A stretch of 64,000 nucleotides of DNA from the NCBI GenBank assembly GCA_014904845.1, contig MU119295.1, positions 62,001-126,000 of the forward strand. The letters are read 5' to 3'. The first letter of the stretch is position 1, and each line of letters starts with the position of its first letter. Below the pieces are notes generated by a model. The model was not told the origin of the DNA and ran no database searches. It saw only the letters and a program-made list of their open reading frames with translations. Below are positions 22,955 to 33,161 of the stretch, piece by piece. Source of the DNA: Acephala macrosclerotiorum. Its lineage: Eukaryota; Ascomycota; Leotiomycetes; Helotiales; Mollisiaceae. Position numbers and translations under genes: made by a program.

Positions 22955-24191
22955 AATGAAAGTTTTGAAATATTGAAATATAAATCTGAAAGATTATGCA
23001 ATAAATGGAAGCGGACCAGCCGAAGAACGACGAGGAAATGCAGATGATGAAAATTGAAGATTACTGAAATAGGAGAATGCTGCTAAGACTGAAATACATT
23101 GGAGTAACACGGCGAAGATATATATTCATTGTGATAGACGGGCCGCGTCAGGCTGTCACTGACAGTTTCAGATGCCAAGACTTTCAACCTGCTATTCTCC
23201 CTCAAGCCATCCATCGACATTTGCATAGACACAAGATGACGCGGCTCTAGACCATCTGGCATGTCTGTTCTCACTTGAGACCTGGTCTGAAGCCCGCAAA
23301 CGCTGCTTATAGGATAGGGTTCTTGCGAACAGTTTCGGTGAAGAGTCTGGCCACCGAGCTGCGCTGTCATGACTATTTCGAGTGACGGAAGGCGTCTGAG
23401 CCGCAGGTTGTGCCCAAAGCATAGATTCAGATGCCAAGACTTGACACAAACTGTGTCGAAGGCTCTCATCTGGATGATCTACGAGTGGTGGGTGATCCGA
23501 TTGTGGGGTTGAAACATGAGCTTGTTTACGCGAAGTTTGTAGATCTTCCGCTTTGACGTGAAGGAATGGTGGGTGCAGGGGTAGTGGCTGTCAGCGTTCG
23601 AGAAGAGGCTTGAAACGCAACAAAAGAGCTACGCATGTCTTGTCATATGTGTGAATGGATTTTCTCTTTTCGGGAAACGAGCCGAGATTCTCCAGAGTTG
23701 GCTGGAACAGACTTGTAGATGGGAGCGAATCACGTGATGATATACACTTGCCCATTTGGGACAGGTCCTTTTTACGTCTCCCCTCGCCATCCCTAGATGC
23801 TTCTTACAGGAAAAGGAACTCACGATGAATCCCAGGCAGGTTTTTCCCAAAACGCCAATCTTGCTAATGAGATACCTCGTGATATGCGGCGCAGCATTGT
23901 GGCTTCCAGTGCGACCCATCCTGGCAGCTGATTTGCCTTGAATCAGGCGGGCATCTGCCTCGACGTTTCAACCTTTTATCTTCTCTTCCCCCGCGCAAAC
24001 AAGCCCCTTCCTCACAACTTCTCAGAGCAGATTGCGATACCTCCTGGTGAGTTGATCTTAAGAAGATCTATCTATAATGTTCCAGCTAAGCCTGGTTTTT
24101 AGGTTCTCGCCACAGCCGCACCTCCCTGCTCCAAACCGAAACCAAACATACTACGTTAGACCAATCTCCTCGCAACCGGCATCCCGCCGAT
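22955..24191. other. Divergent promoter region
   Basis: This 1.2-kb stretch separates the secreted-protein gene (minus) from the repeat-protein gene (plus) and should hold both promoters. Short minus-strand frames near 23083-23469 and 23629-23919 overlap plus-strand frames and carry no motif. I see no repeat or RNA gene. Confidence 0.5.
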
Positions 24192-25955
24192 ATGGTCACA
24201 CTCAAGCATGAAATACCCTCCGATATGGAGTATGAGTATGCAGATCACACCATATCAGAGCGACCCGGAGCTCTCCTCAAAGCAGGGACAGCTCGAGATC
24301 CCAGCCAAAACGAGCCTCCACTACCACCGTTGGGACGTGACAATGGCCAATTACAGAAGCAAAAGAGTCAATTCCAAGAATTCATGGACTCAATGACCCC
24401 AGAAGCTCGACGTAAATATGTTGGACAACTGGACATTTTCATGCAGCAAATTCTGGATCAGTCGCGCGAGCCTGGACGCGCTGTAGGCCAGGACTACGAA
24501 TTGCAACTGAAGCTTTTGGAGCTACAAAGCAACAAGAGGATCCTGAAGCAAAAGATTGAGCAGGATGAGAGAGAAGGAGTTACTGTATCTGCTTTTGTAA
24601 GTCCTCTACGCACGCTAGAGTATCAAGAACAACTCTATCTTTTGGAGGCACAGAGCAAAAAGAGGTTGCAGACTGCAAAGCTGGAAAAGGCATGGATGGA
24701 GAGTGCTGGCCTTGATCGGGTATTTTTTTCCGTGTTCCAAACTTTTGCTGGGATCCCGTGCTTGGTGTGCGGGGAGCGGGACTACGAACGTCGGCTAACG
24801 ATCCCCAAGCAGCAGAATCAGAGGCTCGCAGGTGCACCAATTGGATCGCGTCTACCTCTTCTCAATGCCGGTCCTGTCGCATACCCATATGCTGCTCGGT
24901 TGTCAACGGGACTTGACAAATGTAATGTCTACGGCGAACCGACTCCAAGCTGGAGCTCAAATGATGTACCAAGACTTCAATCTTTCATGGAGCCAAATGC
25001 AGCAGGAGCTGGAAATCCATCCAATGCCGAGCAAGCATATGCACAGCATCACCCTTTCCAAAGCCTCTGTACATATGGTGCCAGTTACCATGACTTCCCT
25101 CCAACAAAATATCATGACACAACCACGGGCGAAATCTCTTACAAGACCCCCGGTCCCAGACTCCTACACCCTGATGCAGACGGCAACTTGGTAGACACTG
25201 ACGGCAGCCTTGTCTACCAAGCCAACAATGTAAACGAGGTATCTGGACCAGGGTGTTCGGCTTCCACTTCCGAACATCAAGGAGATTCTCAGAGCCACAG
25301 CGTGTCGGCGTACCCAACCTACCAACCACATTTCCCACCATCATACCAGCCAACGCAGCATCCTTTCGTCAGCGGACCGAGCAGATGTCTGCCAGACTAC
25401 CAGATGCAGCTTATGCTTCTCGAGCAGCAAAATAAGAAGAGATTGATGATGGCTCGACAAGAGCAAGATGCCATGTTGGACGCACCAGCGGCCATACAGG
25501 AATGCTGTCAGATTGGGAGCTCGGTTCTTGAGCAGCAGAATAAGGAACGACTCATGCGTCAACGACAAGAGCAAGATTCCATGATGGGCATATTCCGTGT
25601 CAACCCACAAGAGGCGCAGCAAGACTATCAATTGCAACTCATGCAGCTCGAGCAGCAGAACAAGAAAAGGTTGATGAGGGCGCGAATGACTGGACAGAAC
25701 CCGATGACACCCTTCGTCAAGGCGGAACCATGTCCTTCTCCAGAGCTAAGGAGCCACCTTCGAGGGTCGCCTGGGATGTCTTGCAGCCCTGCTCCATCGT
25801 CTGTCATCTTTACGCCTGAGTCGAGTGTTGCCCCTTCTCCTGCTCCCTCTGCACTGCAGAATGTACTTGATTTCGGTCGTCCTCTTGAGATCCGAGGACC
25901 TGCTCCCGGGAATTTTGGCAGCAAGAAAAGCTACCCTACCGAGGTTGGGCGCTAG
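24192..25955 (+). CDS. Glutamine-rich protein with a recurring (D/E)Yxxx(L)xLLExQxxKRL motif (587 aa)
   Basis: The function is unknown. The protein is largely disordered and rich in Gln, Pro and Ser. It carries about six copies of a short charged amphipathic motif: DYELQLKLLELQSNKRI and EYQEQLYLLEAQSKKRL in the N-terminal third, a weak copy DYERRLTIPKQQNQRL at about residues 198-213, then DYQMQLMLLEQQNKKRL, VLEQQNKERL and DYQLQLMQLEQQNKKRL after residue 400. The later copies are followed by RQEQD. The motif should form short helices, perhaps a coiled coil or a protein-binding module. The region between the motif clusters is Pro/His/Tyr-rich. The C-terminus is Ser/Pro-rich. An in-frame GT...AG stretch at 24720-24809 could be taken as an intron, but it includes part of the weak motif copy, so I keep it as coding. 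Confidence 0.75.
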   Translation: MVTLKHEIPSDMEYEYADHTISERPGALLKAGTARDPSQNEPPLPPLGRDNGQLQKQKSQFQEFMDSMTPEARRKYVGQLDIFMQQILDQSREPGRAVGQDYELQLKLLELQSNKRILKQKIEQDEREGVTVSAFVSPLRTLEYQEQLYLLEAQSKKRLQTAKLEKAWMESAGLDRVFFSVFQTFAGIPCLVCGERDYERRLTIPKQQNQRLAGAPIGSRLPLLNAGPVAYPYAARLSTGLDKCNVYGEPTPSWSSNDVPRLQSFMEPNAAGAGNPSNAEQAYAQHHPFQSLCTYGASYHDFPPTKYHDTTTGEISYKTPGPRLLHPDADGNLVDTDGSLVYQANNVNEVSGPGCSASTSEHQGDSQSHSVSAYPTYQPHFPPSYQPTQHPFVSGPSRCLPDYQMQLMLLEQQNKKRLMMARQEQDAMLDAPAAIQECCQIGSSVLEQQNKERLMRQRQEQDSMMGIFRVNPQEAQQDYQLQLMQLEQQNKKRLMRARMTGQNPMTPFVKAEPCPSPELRSHLRGSPGMSCSPAPSSVIFTPESSVAPSPAPSALQNVLDFGRPLEIRGPAPGNFGSKKSYPTEVGR

Positions 25956-26914
25956 TTTCCTTTCAAGTCTCTTCTTCTTCCTTTGTTTTCGCGTTCTTTT
26001 TAATCTTGACAGTTGGCATATGATATATGATTGCAACGATTTCCAGGCTAGGGCGGCGTTTCTTTTTCAAGTGGGCGAACATTCATCATGACAGGGTCAT
26101 TAGGATTTTCATGGTTTCTATCCGGGATTTGAGTATAATTTTTGGGCAGCAGTAACAGAACGAGCATGGAGTCCCGGTTGCAACTAGTCACCGCCTATAT
26201 ATTTGTCACGACTTATGGAAAATGCTTGCTAAAATCCAAAATCGCAGAGTTCCAGCCTCGTTGCCGAACCATTAGCCGCAAGCACTGGCTTCTTCACGTA
26301 AAGATGACTGATAGGTTCTCATTGCGGTGCGACAGTCTTACGCCATGGAAGGCCCAATGCATTTCTGTCTTTGGTGCAACCGAACCCGCTGTCCTTAAAC
26401 ATTCCGTTATAGACTATCGTGTACGAGAAGAACGTATATGATTCATAAAGGCAATCGATCAAAAAACCCTCTATCGCTTTGCGTCTTCGTGTCACAATAG
26501 CAAACCTAACACGAGCAACATGCAAATGCTTCTACAATGCTTCTGCTGTTCGCTGTATTCTCGTGATTGCAAGATTACAGAAGAATGCGGGGTTTGGCCG
26601 GTCCGTGCGCAGGAGCGTAGGGGCGGGGCATGGCGTGAGGCCGCGAACCTAATCAGCTACATGTAACCTTGCAGTACATGCAAGGTTATTGGTTAGCCAG
26701 GCTTGGGTGCTGGCAGAAGGAAAAGATGCGCATGAAAGAGCCACCCCGTAGATTTTTACAGCTTGGAGAGCGACGCTTCGTCTCCAAACCAAGTACATAT
26801 CCTTCCCTCCTTTGCCTTATTATCTTACTCCCACAATCCTCAACATCACAGACGCCGTATCTACTCCCCTTTGTGGTGCCTAGGGTTGCCTCCCCACTCA
26901 CGTGAAGCTGCAAG
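25956..26914. other. Intergenic region with a GC-rich patch and a hairpin
   Basis: No gene is supported. A GC-rich patch at about 26580-26650 contains GGGGCATGGCGTGAGG, and a close match (GGGCATGGCGCGAGG) occurs near 30617, so this may be part of a dispersed repeat. A perfect inverted repeat at 26664-26688 follows it. Confidence 0.5.
26664..26688. repeat. Perfect 10-bp inverted repeat, 5-bp loop
   Basis: TAACCTTGCA at 26664-26673 is the reverse complement of TGCAAGGTTA at 26679-26688, separated by GTACA. It could form a hairpin or a dimer-binding site. It lies about 230 bp upstream of the start of the deaminase-like gene. Confidence 0.6.
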
Positions 26915-28901
26915 ATGGCCGCCCTCGGAATACAAGGCCATACGCGGAATCGCCTCATTCAAGCTTCCGTTCTCCTCCACATGCTCGATCCCGTGCGAGG
27001 TGAGCCGACGGCATACGGTCTTGACCAAGATCCTCACGAGATTGAATCGCCGAGAGACCGATTGCTCAAACGGAAATTCCTGGACTCTTTCGCCTTGGTG
27101 TGCGCTACAAAGAGGGAGGGCGACAGCGTTTCGGCAGCCTGCATGGAAGAAGGCAGGCCAGAAGGGACGGTCATTCGAATTGCTAGCAATTGTGGAGTAT
27201 CTGATACAACACTTATCCAATTGCGAGAGATTGTGGATGAGATGAGCAGTGTTGCAGGCCAAGGCGCGCTACCCAGATGACCGTGAATCCTGTTTCTAGG
27301 CTAAGATTATTTTCTATTCAGTGCGCGATCCATCAACGACAGAAGACGAGATCCTGCTCAGGATTATACGACTCAATAGTACAAAGATAAGGTCTTACCT
27401 AAAGGATATCCGTGCTGCAAATGGCGTTGTTGGAGAGTCGGTTGAGTCGGTTGAATCGCTCATCACGAAAGCTTCAACGTACGCCGCTCCATCTACCTCT
27501 CAGGAATGCCTTGAATGGTTCCGACACATTTTTGTGATCAGAGACTGCTGTGTCAATGCAAAACCAGAAGTCCTTGCTCAGCACGTAAGATGGGCCCAGA
27601 AAGCCAAAAGATATTACCTTGAGTTCTTAAAGGCTGCCTTTGCACCTGAGGGCCAGCCATTACCACGATGGATTCTTACGGTATTCAAATTAGGGCGCTA
27701 CGGGGTGGCTTCCAAAGCGTTTGTCGAACTCGCTACAGACCTTCCTTCTCTTGTCAACCCTATGATTGTGGAGCCTGTAATTGCCCCCCCGAAAACGTCA
27801 TTTGCCATCTCGGAGGAAGAGACACCTCTCACTTGTGTCCTTAGAAGGACAGCAGGGGGTGATAAGACAGAGGAGTTGATTTCTCGTCTCGCTGCGATCT
27901 GGAATACACCGGACGCCGAAGTCCACTTTCGGACAGCTTGCTCTTTGAATCTAGTGGCCCACGCCGAACTGCAACTAGTCAACTTCTACGATCATAACCT
28001 AGAGTGCAGACCCACGTTTCGGTTCATTGGAGTAAGCAAAAAGTCCTGTTACCTGTGTCATCTATTTCTCACAAATCACCCCGACTCCTTCAATGTTTCT
28101 TCTTGCCACCAAAAACTATACCCAGCTTGGATACCTCCACCTTCGGTTAATTCTAAAGTTTACCAAAAATGGAAAGCCATTACCACCGACTTAAGCAAGA
28201 CAATGGAGGCAATCGCCAAGCAGCATCTCGACAGCCGCTTAGGCACCAAGCGCAGACGTGTTCCTCCAGATTCCACAGCTGGTGTGTCTCTTTCCGGATT
28301 GACCGAGTCAAGCCTGACGAGAAAAAGAACTCAATTCCCTTCTAGCTTGCGTGCGGGCTTTACCGCGAGCGAGGACCCTGCGACGACCCTCAAGCCCCAG
28401 GCATCATTTCATCCAATTGAAGTAGTCAGCCCTAGCCCTACGAACCTTGAGATGAACCAAGCCACCGCCGTTCAAAGAGCGTTAACTGAACCAACGGATC
28501 TATCCTCAGAACATAACTATCTGGATTCGATCTCAGTCATGGTCTTCCATTTCATGCGGTTAGATGATGCCAGGAAGCAAGATATAGTATGCATAAGTGA
28601 TATCCTGGACCGCTCCACCAACGGCCCTTCGTGGGTGAAGCTGATCGAGCTTTTGAAGATCGATGACGGCTTTGGCATTGGTTTCAACGAAGACCGGGAG
28701 TTCTTAATGGTTGAAAATCGGGTTCGGGTGGGCAACGAACGACAGTTTCTCGCCTGCTTACAGTATTTGCGTAATTTGAACGTCTTCAATGCAGAGATTG
28801 TGGTGTGGACTGTCGACGAAGCGACTCATTTAACGTTGCCAAAATCAGCGGCCCCGTCATCTCGGGCCCTCGTGGAGGCCACACATGATGTCCCGATGTA
28901 A
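26915..28901 (+). CDS. OTT_1508-like deaminase-domain protein
   Basis: The second exon (frame from about 27322 to 28901) carries the fungal OTT_1508-type cytidine-deaminase-like core. It has a zinc-binding HAE (LVAHAELQLVNFY, H codon at 27960) and CYLC (C codons at 28047 and 28056) within FIGVSKKSCYLCHLFL, then HQKLYPAWIPPP. The deaminase superfamily uses this His-Glu and Cys-x2-Cys set to hold zinc and activate water. The substrate of the fungal OTT_1508 branch is unknown. A disordered, basic linker and a C-terminal region of about 170 residues follow. An upstream exon (26915 to about 27248) encodes a conserved-looking lead: KRKFLDSFALVCATKREGDS, then IRIASN. The junction is uncertain. A weak donor GTGTTG at 27249 with acceptor CAG ending at 27321 keeps the frame. 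The better donor GTGAAT at 27283 lies past a stop. A broken exon 1 cannot be excluded. Confidence 0.78.
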
Positions 28902-29107
28902 GAGAATTGTGGTCAACGCCGGGTCTGGCACACGCCGGTTTCTGACTAGGCTCTCTCTCTGTTCTGGTCTTTGGTACAGCATGAAATCTTAATTGATTTC
29001 TACAAATTGTTCAATCTAAAGCAGGAGAAAAAGGCTTTCAAGGCAGAAGAAGAATCCGTTGAATGATTTGAGGAGATCATAGGCGAGTTTCAGACTTCGG
29101 TATATAG

Positions 29108-30172
29108 GACAAAGTTGGGAGCACAAAAGTGAGCGTCTCATTGTCTGATGGGGGTCTAATCCCGGCTCCTGTTACACTCGTTGAATGTGCCGAAACACGA
29201 TATGATTGGAGTAATGGATCGCTCTTGAATGGTCGAACTGTCCTTGGCCAAAATTCACAAGGCAACTTTGGTTTTAATTTATCCTTTCCGATGAGCTTCG
29301 ATCAGACATGGCGCTCCGACGCAACCCCTCTCTTAGCGGTTTGGAATAGCTCAACTGGGAGTTCGACATTATGGATTGAACCACCAGACTTTGGACTCGA
29401 GACTCCATCGGTTGGCATTGTCTTGTTCCCATCTCTTCCAAGTAATCAATCGGCAGAGATCGTCACTTGCTCTCTGCTTGCCAGCTAGCAGGCTGTGGAA
29501 ATTTGCATAGGTCCTTCGATCGATAGTTTCATCCACACTCTAAGCATGCACATTGCAAGTACAACACCAGAGATCCAAGAGTTTTGAACAAACAATCCAA
29601 TCAAATTCGACATTAACTGGCTATACTCAGCATTACCAACCAACGAAACAGTTGGAGAACTCGCGAGGCAAGTTATGAGTGTCTCAGACTCAATCAATCC
29701 ACTCCATGCAAGCACCGCGTCTGTAGATATTCGGTAATTATCTTTGGGAGGGGCAGTATCAGCTTCCCGCGCCGATTTGATGAGCAGAGTGGATTTAGAC
29801 AACATGCCTCCCCACAACATTCATGTCACCGAATATGCAGATTTCCAAGTCACATTGTCCAATTACGGACTTGGCTCCTCCATGGATGGGCTTACCAGAC
29901 GCCTCGCAGCAAGTATTCTACTCACTCGCGCACTCATTGCAATGATCTATATAATCCTAGCTATCTGTTTTGTATGGGCATGCCACGGCTTAAAATCCCT
30001 TTTTGAAATTGTTGTTCTTGCTATCAACTCACCTTTAACGAGGGGTTGGAAAACACTTATGCGGGAATGTCGAGATTCGATACGTACAAGCATGTTATCA
30101 AAGTCTGAGAAACATCTGATACTCAGCTTGGTTTTGTTTTGGATGATGATGGGAGTTTGGGTTTGCTGGTGA
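29108..30172 (+). pseudogene. C-terminal remnant of a fungal membrane protein, three in-frame stops
   Basis: One frame reads through the whole stretch apart from stops at 29486 (TAG), 29585 (TGA) and 29735 (TAA). Coding-like sequence continues across each stop without a frame change. The C-terminal part has a long membrane span (ASILLTRALIAMIYIILAIC), then FEIVVLAINSP and a basic cytoplasmic segment, followed by a hydrophobic end. This layout fits the large multi-pass fungal membrane proteins of unknown function whose tails carry an LALNS-like motif after the last span. That match is from memory of the pattern and is not certain. The N-terminal part is missing. The stops fit Trp (TGG) or Gln (CAA/CAG) codons changed by C:G to T:A transition. 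Confidence 0.6.
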
Positions 30173-30759
30173 TGGGGAAAAAGTACGGGTGGGTGATAGG
30201 AGAGGATGACAGTAGGGATGAGCACAGTGGAAGTGGACTTTCGGACTGACAAGGGGAATTGCGAGGAGTGAGGATGTCAGCGATATTTCTTGTTTGAGCA
30301 CTTCTCAAATGTGAGAACTCTTAGCTTGTCTTCAAAGCATCGACTTCAGTGCCTTTGACGATAGTTAAAGGTTTCCTGCTAGAAGAAAAAAGTCCACGTA
30401 GAGTTTACATAATAACACGTGATATTTTTGAAAAGTTAAATCACGTTTTTGCGCCAAGAAACGCCAAGATGTATCGCTTTTGGCACTTAGCGCTCCCGTA
30501 GTTTAGAGCTCTAGCCCCACGTAGGGGGTTGTAGAGGGGGAACGCCCCTACTCGCGCCGGCGGAGCCGGTGCGAATAAAAGCTCTATAGTTAAAAGTTTT
30601 AAGTCGTCAAAGGCAGGGCATGGCGCGAGGTACGGGAGTCGTCATTTCACGTGACGCATATTCTATGCGCCTTTGCAATGATGGCTTGCTCAGGCCAATG
30701 ACTCACACGACCTCGGAAATCCGCCATTGAACGGAATTGATTGGTTACGTGAAGATTTG
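30173..30759. other. Intergenic region between the membrane pseudogene and PhzF gene
   Basis: No gene is seen. It contains the palindrome-rich repeat at 30480-30610 and a CACGTGA-type E-box near 30417 and again near 30650. Confidence 0.5.
30480..30610. repeat. Palindrome-rich repeat, possible transposon remnant
   Basis: The block starts near GTTTAGAGCTCTAGCCCC and ends near AAAAGCTCTATAGTTAAAA, giving imperfect inverted ends. Inside are GTAGGGGG...GGGGAACGCCCCTAC and GCCGGCGGAGCCGG palindromes. Its composition differs sharply from the flanks. It encodes nothing. I read it as a short non-coding repeat or the end of a DNA transposon, with no clear target duplication. Confidence 0.45.
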
Positions 30760-30765
30760 TATAAA
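30760..30765 (+). promoter_or_regulatory. TATA box candidate for the PhzF-family gene
   Basis: TATAAA lies 160 bp upstream of the ATG at 30920. A C/A-rich leader (CCACCCCACACCACAACC) stands directly before the start codon, as is common in fungal 5' UTRs. Confidence 0.45.
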
Positions 30766-30919
30766 GTCGACAACAATCCATTCCCTCCCAAGTGTATTAT
30801 CAGCATCTCAATCTATTGACTTTCTAGTAATCTGGATTTTGGTATCGCTCTTCTCGAAACAGACAATCAACCTCACTCACTCCTCTCAGATCCCAAGTCC
30901 TCCACCCCACACCACAACC

Positions 30920-31816
30920 ATGAAGCTCTTCTTCACCACCCTTGACGTCTTCACCACAACCCGCTACACCGGCAACCCCGTCTCCATCATCCAAGTCCCA
31001 TCTTCCACCATCCTAACACAAGCCCAAAAACAATCCATAGCATCAGAATTCAACCTCTCGGAAATCGTCTTCCTACATCTCCCCTCCCCCGACTCACCTC
31101 CAACCACTTCCCGAAAAATCGACATCTTCACCTCTCAAGCAGAAGTTCCCTTTGCTGGTCACCCTACTATTGGGACGTCATTCTACCTCCTCCACACCAC
31201 TAGACAGGATGTCAACACAGTCATCACCAAAGCCGGCCCAATCCCAATCTCCAAAGATGAAAAGATAGGGGAAGTTCAAGCCGTCATTCCGCAAGCCTTC
31301 CATGTCCACGCTAAAACCTATCTTTCGCCATTGACTGGGAAATCTCATCCAGTAGCAAGCATCGTGAATGGGATGTCATTCATCTACGTAGAGTTACCAG
31401 ATTTGGAGACATTGGCAAAAGCGAAGGACAACCTCAACGTCACCGAATTCGGCGAAACCTACGACCCTTCAGCTCTTGACGAGGGATGGCGAAACGGATT
31501 GGTGGGAACCATGTATTACGTCCCGCAAGGAGTCGATGAGTTCGGAAGAAAGAAATATAGGACGAGGATGTGGGGTTCGGGAGAGGATCCGGGGACGGGG
31601 AGCGCGAGTTCGGGGTTGGCGTGTTTCTTGGCGGGGCTGGAGGGAAAGGAAGGTGGGAGGGGGCCGTTTAAGTTTTTGTTTGAGCAGGGGGTGGAGATGG
31701 GGAGGAGGAATGAGATTGCGGTGGAAGTGACGAGAGGGGAGAATGGAGAGGGGGTTGAGAGGGTGGTGTTGAGTGGGGCGGCTGTTACTGTTATGGAGGG
31801 GAGCTTGGAGGTGTGA
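30920..31816 (+). CDS. PhzF-family isomerase-like protein (298 aa)
   Basis: The protein belongs to the PhzF/YddE fold family, named for the isomerase step in bacterial phenazine synthesis. Fungal members are uncharacterised and probably act as small-molecule isomerases or epimerases. It starts FFTTLDVFTTTRYTGNPVSI, where the family has the DVFT...GNPv signature. The motif with the likely catalytic Glu is NLSEIVFL (residues 43-50). VPFAGHPTIGTSFYLL and GSGEDPGTGSASSGLACFL are the other two signature stretches. The length of 298 matches the family. The open frame extends upstream to 30737, but the conserved start is the ATG at 30920. The last third has a strong G-rich codon bias unlike the first part. 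Confidence 0.9.
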   Translation: MKLFFTTLDVFTTTRYTGNPVSIIQVPSSTILTQAQKQSIASEFNLSEIVFLHLPSPDSPPTTSRKIDIFTSQAEVPFAGHPTIGTSFYLLHTTRQDVNTVITKAGPIPISKDEKIGEVQAVIPQAFHVHAKTYLSPLTGKSHPVASIVNGMSFIYVELPDLETLAKAKDNLNVTEFGETYDPSALDEGWRNGLVGTMYYVPQGVDEFGRKKYRTRMWGSGEDPGTGSASSGLACFLAGLEGKEGGRGPFKFLFEQGVEMGRRNEIAVEVTRGENGEGVERVVLSGAAVTVMEGSLEV

Positions 31817-32399
31817 GCTCCGCCTCGATGAGAACTGGAACAGTATTCTTCGAGGGGACTGTTTGGAGTGGAAATCTTCGGATTTGGAATAGCCCATTGA
31901 TGTTCAACTCATCAAGGCCGGTGAAAGGGCGGTGTAGGAAGTAATCCTTAGCACTGATGGAATCAAAAGTCGTATTATTTACATGCGTTGTACGTTGTTC
32001 TCGATATATAACGGAGATTTCGAAGTCTCAAACGTGTGTTTCTATACCATGCCCGTTCTAGGACAGTCCAAGAAAGTTCACTCGAACTTTAGCTTCGTAA
32101 CCGCACGTGACTCGGATGACTCTTTGGTCTCGGATTAGTGTCCGTGAAGACGAGTCTCCTTGTTGGGTTGTTCTTGAGCTATCAATGTGCATAACCAACT
32201 TCTATTGAAGTTGTCGAAACACACTCTTTCAAATATCGGGACTGGAGGGAGAGCATCAAATTATCCAGCATCCTTGACTTATTCACTGATATCACTCTCT
32301 CCCATGAGCCTCAGGGTAGTTCAAGATTTAAAACTGACATTGAATCATTGATGACTGCTCATAAAGTCAGTACATAACTCATAATCTGGACCGAGCCAG
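31817..32399. other. Intergenic spacer, no gene seen
   Basis: This 583-bp spacer follows the PhzF-family gene. I see no open frame or repeat of note. An ATGAGCCTCAGG start followed by a GTAGTT donor near 32304-32316 could be the first exon of the decayed frame downstream, but this is weak. Confidence 0.4.
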
Positions 32400-33161
32400 A
32401 ACGCAGTCTCCGGCGGTTCTCAGGCACAGCAGCAGCAACCAACGGAAACTGCATTTCCCCAACCTCCATTTACACCACCACCCACCCAACAGGGAGACAA
32501 GCCTTCAGTATCCAAAGGCAAACAACCCGCGAAGAATTACTCTTCTCCCACGAGAAAGCAAGCAACAAACAAAGGCCCCGCCTCCAAACTCCCACCTTTC
32601 CCTGATATTCAACAGACGACAAAGGAATCCTCACTCAAGCCTGAGCAAAAGAGATGATTCAACTCTTTCTTCAAGGCCAAGGAGGGCACACCTACAAAGA
32701 ACCGACTAAGGAGGAAGATTACGGGCTCCAAGACGTTATTTAACCTCGCCCAGGTTTCCACAAGTTGAAAGGTATATAATCTCCCTTCCCTACTTTCTAA
32801 CTTCTCCCAACAGGAACTTTAGCGCCCAGAGTACTGCCTGATGTTCGGTGCCGACGCTGGTGTTATCACTCTTGATGTCGAGACTAGGCGTCTGTGCAGT
32901 ATATACTCAAGACGTCGTGTTTTTCATGTTCACCTTTCAAGTCCCGGAGGGATTCAACTTTCACATGATCTTTAGGAAAGTATGACAACAAGCTGCTAAA
33001 ACGAGAAGGAACTTGACAGCAAACTTCGTCTGATGATTTCTGACAACAACAAGGAGATGCCTCGGATAAGATCCCGCGAGGACGAGAGATTCATGTCCTG
33101 TGGACGGAGCTTTCACCACAAAGAAATCTTTAAACCTCTCTGGACATTGGTCTCCTGGTAG
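32400..33161 (+). pseudogene. Degraded open frame with several stops and one intact-looking intron
   Basis: From 32400 one frame encodes a Gln/Pro/Lys-rich stretch (QQQQPTETAFPQPPFTPPP), then a basic segment with FFKAKEGTPTKNRLRRK. Stops lie at 32655 (TGA) and 32766 (TGA). A consensus-type intron (GTATAT...TTCTAACTT...CAG, 32772-32813, 42 nt) would keep the frame. The continuing frame encodes more plausible protein but has further stops at 32820, near 32970 and near 33000. I do not recognise the protein. Long coding-like runs in one frame across stops suggest a dead gene rather than noise. Confidence 0.35.

Noticed and set aside
24720..24809. A 90-nt GT...AG stretch in frame inside the Gln-rich protein, with a CTAAC branch-like site
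   Set aside because: It encodes the start of a diverged copy of the repeat motif (DYERRL...), so it is more likely coding than intron.
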